Positions 58,904 through 64,000 of a stretch of DNA of 64,000 nt are shown one piece after another. Positions within the stretch are counted from its first letter, which is position 1, and each line of letters opens with the position of its first letter. This stretch comes from Hypericibacter adhaerens. GTDB taxonomy: Bacteria; Pseudomonadota; Alphaproteobacteria; Dongiales; Dongiaceae. The stretch covers positions 5,067,001-5,131,000 of the forward strand of contig NZ_CP042582.1 in assembly GCF_008728835.1 (NCBI RefSeq), read 5' to 3'. The notes beneath the pieces are model-generated. The model was not told the origin of the DNA and did no database searches. It worked only from the letters and a program-made list of their open reading frames with translations. Position numbers and translations under genes: made by a program.

Positions 58904-59416
58904 TCATGCCAGGTCCGGCCGCTCGCGCGAGCGGAACCACAGGTCGATCGGGCGATCGAGCGAAAGCGGACCGGGACCGAGCGCCAGGATGGCGAGGGCC
59001 AGGGATGCCCAGTAGAGGTGGAAGTTCGCCCACCCGTCGGGAAACACCAGCTGGATCACGCCCGTCATGACGAGCAGGGCGAGCGCCGCGAACCGCGTGG
59101 CGAGCCCCAGGACAAGCAGGATCGGCAGCGCGATCTCGGCGACGGCGACCAGGAACGCCAGCAGGTCCGGCACGGGGAGATCGTAGACCCCGCCCAGAAT
59201 GTGAAGCTTGAACTGAGTCTCGAACAGGTAGGTCGTCCCGACCGAAAGCGACAGGACGCCATCCCACCGGGTCAGACCGGAACGAAAGAACGGGAGCGCC
59301 AGCGCGATCCGCAGCACCGGTGGTGCTACGAGCCCGGCGGTCCTCCCAATCCCTCCGAGAAGCCCGCGGACCAACCGTTCGGAGCGCCCGCCCGCCCGGG
59401 AATCGACGGCGCTCAT
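58904..59416 (-). CDS. DoxX family membrane protein of the bufferin operon
   Basis: 170 residues with four predicted membrane helices and the DoxX layout: VLRIALALPFFRSGLTRWDG, a GGVYDLPVPDLLAFLVAVAE loop, LPILLVLGLATRFAALALL and FHLYWASLALAILALGPGPL. DoxX proteins often accompany DUF2282/DUF692/DUF2063 operons; proposed roles concern redox or metal stress at the membrane. It is the last gene of the operon, overlapping the DUF2063 gene by 4 bases (ATGA). Confidence 0.9.
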   Translation of the reverse strand: MSAVDSRAGGRSERLVRGLLGGIGRTAGLVAPPVLRIALALPFFRSGLTRWDGVLSLSVGTTYLFETQFKLHILGGVYDLPVPDLLAFLVAVAEIALPILLVLGLATRFAALALLVMTGVIQLVFPDGWANFHLYWASLALAILALGPGPLSLDRPIDLWFRSRERPDLA

Positions 59417-60279
59417 GCGGATCCCGCCGCCCCGGAGAAGCTCCGTTCCTCGGGCAGATTCCAGCCGACCATCGCGCCGGCCTCGAGGAGGCCGCGCAGC
59501 GCCCGAGCCAGATCGAAACCGGGCTCATCGCCAAGAGCAAGCGCAGTCGCGTCGGCCACCGGCGCTCCGGTCGCCAGCGCCTGGATGAAGCGGGCCGCAC
59601 CTGCAGGCAATGCCCGCAGCTCGACCTCGGCCGCCGCCCGGATGACGAGGATGTCTTCGCCGCCGCCCGCGATGTCGACGGCGCTCGGCATGCCGTCACC
59701 GATATTCGTCTGCCAGATGGCGAGCACGGGAAAGGGCGACCGGACGATCCGCAGCGAGGGATGCAGGACGAAGCGGATACAAGGAAGCCGGTCCGGGCGG
59801 ACCCGGCCCAGCGCGGCGGGATCGATCGGTCGGGCCTCGGGCGCGTGATAGGCTTCCGCCCAGGCCCGCTCGAGCCGCGCGACATCGCGCAGATAGGGCA
59901 ATCCTTGCGCCGGCGCGAACGCGCCGACGAAATCGGCGAAGCCCGCGCCATAGGCGAGCATGATCGGCGACCGGGGCGGTTCCTGCGCTGCATAGATCCG
60001 GGCCATGGCCGAGAAGAACTCGTCGCCGACGATGCGTCGCAGTGCCGGAAAGGCGGCCCGCAGCGCCTCGACCAGGCCGGCAACGACATTGTTCCGGTAG
60101 ACGGCAAACCGTTTCGCGCTGGGCGCGCCGTCGGGGCCGACCAGACCCGGAGGAACCGGCATGTCCGGATCCAGGATCGCCATGGCGAATTGCCGTTGGC
60201 GTTCATCGAGGCCGCGAGCGGCCGCGACGGCGGCTTCGGCGTGGCGAACCGACCTCAAAGATGGGCTCCGCGCCGGCAT
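59413..60279 (-). CDS. DUF2063 family protein, putative bufferin maturation partner (BufC-like)
   Basis: 288 residues. LDERQRQFAMAILDPDMPVPPGL followed by KRFAVYRNNVVAGLVEALRAAFPALRRIVGDEFF, quoted as RFAVYRNNVVAGLVEALRAA, is the DUF2063 N-terminal domain (about residues 25-110). The C-terminal half contains HPSLRIVRSPFPVLAIWQTN, typical of the same family. Known as a putative DNA-binding domain by homology name only, these proteins act as partner and docking subunits for MNIO enzymes in RiPP operons. The gap to the unknown gene upstream is 7 bases. Confidence 0.9.
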   Translation of the reverse strand: MPARSPSLRSVRHAEAAVAAARGLDERQRQFAMAILDPDMPVPPGLVGPDGAPSAKRFAVYRNNVVAGLVEALRAAFPALRRIVGDEFFSAMARIYAAQEPPRSPIMLAYGAGFADFVGAFAPAQGLPYLRDVARLERAWAEAYHAPEARPIDPAALGRVRPDRLPCIRFVLHPSLRIVRSPFPVLAIWQTNIGDGMPSAVDIAGGGEDILVIRAAAEVELRALPAGAARFIQALATGAPVADATALALGDEPGFDLARALRGLLEAGAMVGWNLPEERSFSGAAGSA

Positions 60280-60286
60280 CGGATTG

Positions 60287-61264
60287 TCACGACCGAGGCG
60301 GGCGCTGGAGCACATTGGTCCAGAGCCGGCGCAGGCTGTCGACGCCGCCGGCCGTCGAGCTCCACAGCGTCGTGTCGCTGACGAGCAGGCTGCCGGCGAA
60401 CGCGTCGGGCCGGGACTGAAGCAGCGCATCGAAGGTCGTGCGGTCCTGCGCGAAGGGATGCGGCGGTGCCGCCGGATCGATCTTCTGGCGCGCCAGGACC
60501 TCGAGCCCGACGCGCGCCTCCCCGAGGCGCTCGAGCTGCGGCAGATGCGGATGCAGGTTGAAGCTGCCGACACCCCGCAGAAGCCCGAGCCGGTCGAGCG
60601 TCGCCTCGGCTTCGATCGGCGATGGCGATCCGTCCGCTTCGGCCGCGGGGCGGAGCCCGAAGCGGTTCTCGACCGGCAGGCCGAGCCCGGCGAGCAGCGA
60701 GCGCGCGAAACCGCCGAACCGCTGCTGCGGCGGGATCGTCTTGTCGCCATGGTGGCGGAACTCGGCGAGCTGACGCTGCACGCGTTCGTCGTGGGAAAGG
60801 GCCGGCAGGTCGCCGATATCGTGATGAGGACAGACGAAAACGAGATGGTCAGGCTGTGCGAGGAAAGCCCGCATGGCCGCGATCTCGGCGGCCTGCGCCG
60901 CCTGGCCGGTGCGAAACGAATCGAAGCTGATCACGATGAGCGTATCGACACCCTCGAGGACGGCCGCGTCGAGCGCGGTCAGGCGGCCGTCATCCGTCAC
61001 CCGCTCGATCTCCGTCACGGGCTGGCCGGTCAGGACGCGGGCCAGCTCGACGAAGGCGGTGAAATTGCGCTTCATGATGTGGTCGAGGAAACCCGCGATG
61101 CTCTGATCGTACCGGGACGGATCGGATAGTTCCTCGAACCTCGGATAGCCCATCCGGCGGCTTTCGAAGAGCGTGGGGAACCGGTTCTCGATGACCTCGA
61201 GCGGCGCGCCGATCTCGCCCGGACGGCTCCAGGCGTAATAGACAAGAACCCTGCGTGTGGCCAT
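60287..61264 (-). CDS. Unrecognised 325-residue protein inside the bufferin operon
   Basis: I do not recognise this protein. It is soluble, with no signal peptide or membrane helix. It has an alpha/beta look: RRVLVYYAW at the start, DTLIVISFDSF near residue 107 and HLVFVCPHHDIGD near residue 140 are buried strands of a Rossmann- or amidotransferase-like fold. Three His-rich patches are notable: CPHHD (145-149), RHHGD (170-174) and NLHPHLP (236-242). AGG ribosome site (AGGAGAGAGGG). It lies 25 bases after the MNIO gene and 7 bases before DUF2063, so it is firmly in the operon. Confidence 0.8.
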   Translation of the reverse strand: MATRRVLVYYAWSRPGEIGAPLEVIENRFPTLFESRRMGYPRFEELSDPSRYDQSIAGFLDHIMKRNFTAFVELARVLTGQPVTEIERVTDDGRLTALDAAVLEGVDTLIVISFDSFRTGQAAQAAEIAAMRAFLAQPDHLVFVCPHHDIGDLPALSHDERVQRQLAEFRHHGDKTIPPQQRFGGFARSLLAGLGLPVENRFGLRPAAEADGSPSPIEAEATLDRLGLLRGVGSFNLHPHLPQLERLGEARVGLEVLARQKIDPAAPPHPFAQDRTTFDALLQSRPDAFAGSLLVSDTTLWSSTAGGVDSLRRLWTNVLQRPPRS

Positions 61265-61289
61265 CCGCGTCCCTCTCTCCTGATGGAGC

Positions 61290-62183
61290 TCAGCCGACAG
61301 GCTCTGCCAGCCGAGCCGCCGCCGGCGCCTGTGCCCGCATGATCCCTTCGGCGCGATCGGCTTGCGCCTTCAGCGCCGGCCAGCCGGGCAGCTTGGCATC
61401 CCACTCGATCAATGTCGGCACCGGACCGATCCTGCGGACCGCGTGGGCGAACAGATCCCAGACGATCTCGTCGACGGGGCGATCATGCGTGTCGATCAGG
61501 AGCGGGCGGCCCCTTTCATCCTCTTCCCGCGCATGCCCGGCCAGGTGGATCTCCCGGACTGCGCCGAGCGGACAGGCGTCGATATAGCGGAAAGGGTCCC
61601 ACTGCTGGTTGGTCGACGCAACGTAGACATTGTTGACGTCGAGCAGGAGGCCGCATCCGGTCCGCCGCACCAGCTCGGCGAGGAAGTCGGTCTCGGAATA
61701 GCAGCTCTCGGCGAAGGCCAGGTAGGTCGAGGGATTCTCCAGCAGGATCTGCCGGCCGAGCGCCTCCTGGACCTCGTCGATATGGTCCGCCACGCGCCGC
61801 AGCGCCGGCAGCGTATAGGGCACGGGCAGCAGATCGTTCAGGAAGCCGGCATCGTGGCTCGACCAGGCGAGATGTTCCGAGAACAGCCCCGGCTGATAGC
61901 GCGCGACGAGCGCCTTCAGCCGCCGGAGATGATCCGGGTCCAGCGGCCGATCCGCGCCGATCGAGAGCCCGACGCCGTGAAGCGACAGGGGGTGGCGGTC
62001 GCGGATGGCCGAAAGGTAACGGTGCGGCGGGCCGCCCGCACCCATGTAGTTCTCGGCGTGAACCTCGAAGAAGCCGATATCGGGCCTCGTTTCGAGGATC
62101 GTGCGGTAATGCTCGGCCTTGAGGCCGACGCCGGCACGCCGGGGCAGGTCGCGACCGGCGCCGAAGGATGACGGCTCGGACAT
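61290..62183 (-). CDS. MNIO enzyme (DUF692 family), bufferin-modifying (BufB-like)
   Basis: 297 residues of the multinuclear non-heme iron oxidase TIM barrel. The conserved iron-binding segments appear in order: VHAENY (41-46), LHGVGLSIG (68-76), FSEHLAW (101-107), LLENPSTY (147-154), LLDVNNVYV (179-187), EIHLAGH (211-217), IDTHDRPV (230-237) and LIEWD (258-262). The enzyme oxidatively rearranges cysteines in precursor peptides to make metal-binding heterocycles. The start at 62183 follows GGAGG; the longer frame is a shadow across the attenuator. It follows the precursor gene after the hairpin. Confidence 0.94.
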   Translation of the reverse strand: MSEPSSFGAGRDLPRRAGVGLKAEHYRTILETRPDIGFFEVHAENYMGAGGPPHRYLSAIRDRHPLSLHGVGLSIGADRPLDPDHLRRLKALVARYQPGLFSEHLAWSSHDAGFLNDLLPVPYTLPALRRVADHIDEVQEALGRQILLENPSTYLAFAESCYSETDFLAELVRRTGCGLLLDVNNVYVASTNQQWDPFRYIDACPLGAVREIHLAGHAREEDERGRPLLIDTHDRPVDEIVWDLFAHAVRRIGPVPTLIEWDAKLPGWPALKAQADRAEGIMRAQAPAAARLAEPVG

Positions 62184-62207
62184 GGGGAAGCCTCCGCCGC
62201 GGGCTTG

Positions 62208-62241
62208 AAAAAGGGGGCCGGGCCCTGGGGGAGGCCCGGCC
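62208..62241 (-). terminator. Intrinsic terminator/attenuator between precursor and MNIO genes
   Basis: A 9-bp perfect stem GGCCGGGCC (62216-62224) with GGCCCGGCC (62233-62241) has an 8-base loop. On the minus strand it is followed by CCCTTTTTC. It lies inside the operon directly after the precursor gene. Partial termination would give many precursor transcripts per enzyme transcript, as expected for a RiPP operon. Confidence 0.78.
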
Positions 62242-62254
62242 GGCCGGAACGTCC

Positions 62255-62587
62255 TCAGGCCTTGGGCGAGAGGCTTCCGGGCCCGTTCGGCGTGGAAATG
62301 CCGGTGCAAGTTCCCTTGGGCACCAGCCTGAAGGCATTGCCTTGGTAATCGACGGCGCTCGTGCCGGCGCAGGTGGTGCCGGCGCCCGCATAGCAGTCGT
62401 TCTGCCCCTTGAGCGCGGTGCCGAAGCAGGGCTCGACCGTGCCGCCTTTGACCAGGGCGGTGTTCTGCTCCTGAATCTTCTTCTGCGCCTCGGTGAATTC
62501 CTGGGCGCTGGCCGGCATGGCGGCAAGGGCGCCCAGCGCGGCGGCGAAGGCGCCGGCGACGAGAACGGTCATGGTGCGATCGGGCAT
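62255..62587 (-). CDS. DUF2282 family precursor, bufferin-type (BufA1-like)
   Basis: 110 residues. A Sec signal ([20 protein letters not shown], cut near residue 28) precedes a mature part with exactly four cysteines: Cys54 in VEPCFGTAL, Cys65 in GQNDCYAG, Cys73 in [11 protein letters not shown], and Cys94 in PKGTCTG. This matches the DUF2282 pattern C-[FY]-G, N-D-C, C-A-G-T-S, P-K-G-T-C. In characterised bufferins, MNIO-plus-partner enzymes modify cysteines of such a precursor and the product binds copper in the periplasm. The start at 62587 follows GGAGA; the frame upstream to 62767 lacks a signal at the right place. Confidence 0.93.
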   Translation of the reverse strand: MPDRTMTVLVAGAFAAALGALAAMPASAQEFTEAQKKIQEQNTALVKGGTVEPCFGTALKGQNDCYAGAGTTCAGTSAVDYQGNAFRLVPKGTCTGISTPNGPGSLSPKA

Positions 62588-63083
62588 AAGGGTTTCTCCA
62601 GCGTTGGAAAGGGAATTGCGATCTCGAGGAACCGCGCGGGCGAGGCGGCCGACCGAAGCCGGACCGAGCCAAGGCTCGGCTCGACGTCCGGGCCGATGGC
62701 GGGATGACGGTGACGTCCTCCGCCCGCTCGCGAGCGGCCCCGCGATGGTTCCCCGCCGCTGATCCAAGTTAGGAGATCGGCCGTGGGCGAAGATTGAGCG
62801 ATGTTGCGCCGGTTGGTTTCCGATTGCGCGCCGCGAAATGACGGGGCGGAACGGCGCCCCAGATCCGGTGGTTCAAGCCATGGCGCGGCCGGCGGATGGG
62901 CCCTTGCGGATCGGGCATGCCGGCTGTCTGCCGGCCGCCATGAGGAGGACATCCGATCGGCGGCCGGGCGTCATCTCGCCGCAACAGCCACTCATCCTGC
63001 CCGCAGGCGATGGAGCGAGGCACCAAAGCATGCTTCTCTTCATGGCCTCCGCGCTGCAATCGAAGGAATGAAAGGATGACGAG
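62588..63083. other. Divergent promoter region of the bufferin operon and an SDR gene
   Basis: A 496-base gap. CCGCTCGCGAGCGG (62724-62737) is a perfect 14-bp palindrome 137 bases upstream of the precursor start and is a possible regulator site. I cannot identify a clear sigma-70 or ECF-type promoter for the operon by eye. Small frames on the plus strand around 62801-63079 lack similarity and are not called. Confidence 0.45.
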
Positions 63084-63923
63084 ATGGTAATGTCTCCTGT
63101 CTGGTTCATCACCGGCTGCTCCACCGGCTTCGGCCACGAGCTCGCCAAGCAGGTGATCGCGCGCGGAGACCGGGCGGTCGTCACGGCGCGCGACAAGGCA
63201 CGGCTGGCGGGCCTGGTCGGCGGGCATGAAGCGGCCACGCTCGCGCTCGCGCTGGATGTGACCCGCACCGACCAGATCGAGGCGGCCGCCCAAGCGGCGC
63301 TCCAACGGTTCGGCCGGATCGATATCCTCGTCAACAATGCGGGCTATGGCTATATGGCCGCCGTCGAGGAAGGCGAGGAGACCGAGATCCGCCGCCAGTT
63401 CGACGCCAATGTCTTCGGCCTTTTCGCCATGACGAGGGCCATCCTGCCGATCATGCGGCGCCAGCGCCGCGGACATGTGATCAGCATCTCCTCGGTTGCC
63501 GGCTTCATCGGCTTTCCCGGCTCGGGCTATTACGCCGCGAGCAAGCATGCCGTCGAGGGCTGGGCCGACGCGCTGGCCGCGGAGGGCAAGCCGATCGGCA
63601 TCCGGGTCACTTGCGTCGAACCCGGGCCGTTCCGCACCGACTGGGCGGGACGCTCGATGACGCAAACGCCGAACCGGATCGCCGACTATGCCGAAACGGC
63701 GGGCGCACGCATGGGCAACGCCAAGGCCGGGAGCGGCAAGCAGCCGGGCGATCCCGCCCGCGCCGCCGCGGCGATCATCAGGATCGCCGGGATCGAGAAC
63801 CCGCCGCGCCACCTCGTGCTGGGTGCGTTCGGGGTCGATGCGGTGACGAAGACGCTGCGCGAACGGCTCGCCGAGGTCGAGGCCTGGCGCGAGCTCGGCC
63901 TGTCGGCCGATTTTCCCGCGTGA
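63084..63923 (+). CDS. SDR family oxidoreductase
   Basis: 279 residues, slightly long for a classical SDR. WFITGCSTGFGHELAKQVI is the cofactor motif. Near residue 80, ILVNNAGYGYMAAVEEGEE; then ISSVAGFIGFPGSGYYAASKHAVEGWAD supplies Ser and Tyr-X3-Lys, quoted as ISSVAGFIGFPG and YAASKHAVEGW. VEPGPFRTDWAGRSM and a longer C-terminal helix follow, the pattern of the retinol-dehydrogenase-like group. ATG at 63084, with an in-frame ATG two codons later. It diverges from the bufferin operon and may be unrelated to it. Confidence 0.9.
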   Translation: MVMSPVWFITGCSTGFGHELAKQVIARGDRAVVTARDKARLAGLVGGHEAATLALALDVTRTDQIEAAAQAALQRFGRIDILVNNAGYGYMAAVEEGEETEIRRQFDANVFGLFAMTRAILPIMRRQRRGHVISISSVAGFIGFPGSGYYAASKHAVEGWADALAAEGKPIGIRVTCVEPGPFRTDWAGRSMTQTPNRIADYAETAGARMGNAKAGSGKQPGDPARAAAAIIRIAGIENPPRHLVLGAFGVDAVTKTLRERLAEVEAWRELGLSADFPA

Positions 63924-64000
63924 CGACCCTCACGTGACAGCCGATCAAGGCTTGCCCGCTAACGCCGGATTGCCGGCGGGCCTCTCCGCGGCCGAGGCCA

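Noticed and set aside
59413-60750. Extended frame of 445 codons for the DUF2063 gene
   Set aside because: The first half is Arg/Ser-rich shadow of the unknown operon gene in another phase. The DUF2063 domain starts shortly after the ATG at 60279.

Overview
The window is about 64 kb of very GC-rich chromosomal DNA (codon third positions almost all G or C). Gene content suggests an alphaproteobacterium, perhaps Rhodospirillales-like: a ROSE-like RNA thermometer ahead of a small heat-shock gene, an NDUFS4-type complex I accessory subunit, palindromic intergenic repeats, and many CaiB, SDR, GMC, enolase-superfamily and HyuA/HyuB catabolic genes. The organism assignment is inference. I see no tRNA, rRNA, CRISPR array, insertion sequence or phage gene.

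Left part (0-28 kb). A HerA-like helicase is cut by the left edge and is followed by a glutathione transferase. At 1.5-11.4 kb is a LacI-controlled catabolic regulon. One arm holds a PmoA-family protein, a shikimate-dehydrogenase-like enzyme and a TIM-barrel isomerase. The divergent arm holds an SDR, an FAH-family hydrolase, HyuA, and a HyuB fused to an acetone-carboxylase-gamma-like Cys-rich tail. The same 12-bp palindromic core lies in front of both arms, and in one case it covers the -10 box of a near-consensus promoter. Next come a GBBH-like dioxygenase, a LeuB paralogue, an AraC regulator, an Fsr-type MFS exporter, a flavoprotein, and small GNAT and VOC proteins. At 19.1-22.6 kb a YihU-like sulfolactaldehyde reductase, the two sulfopyruvate decarboxylase subunits and a Rieske oxygenase suggest C3-sulfonate metabolism. 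An RND efflux operon ends with its TetR gene and has a candidate operator.

Middle part (28-46 kb). This holds an M20 peptidase, the complex I accessory subunit and two Hsp20 genes, then a set of catabolic genes: flavin reductase, enolase-superfamily dehydratase, MaoC hydratase, metallo-beta-lactamase-fold hydrolase, an unknown protein and a GMC oxidoreductase. A ribose-type ABC importer follows, whose two permeases are fused into one 686-residue chain. After it come a CitE/malyl-CoA-lyase-like enzyme with a divergent LysR gene, another enolase-superfamily enzyme and a CaiB CoA-transferase.

Right part (46-64 kb). This holds quinone oxidoreductase and SDR genes, a close look-alike of mesaconyl-CoA C1-C4 CoA transferase (Mct), an aldehyde dehydrogenase-GMC-PRISE reductase run, a second fused permease without an ATPase, and an AraC regulator.

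The most interesting locus is the minus-strand operon at 58.9-62.6 kb. It has a DUF2282 precursor with four cysteines (bufferin type), an attenuator hairpin, a DUF692/MNIO enzyme, an unrecognised 325-residue protein, a DUF2063 partner and a DoxX protein. That is a bufferin-type copper-buffering RiPP system with an extra gene of unknown function between the two modification genes.
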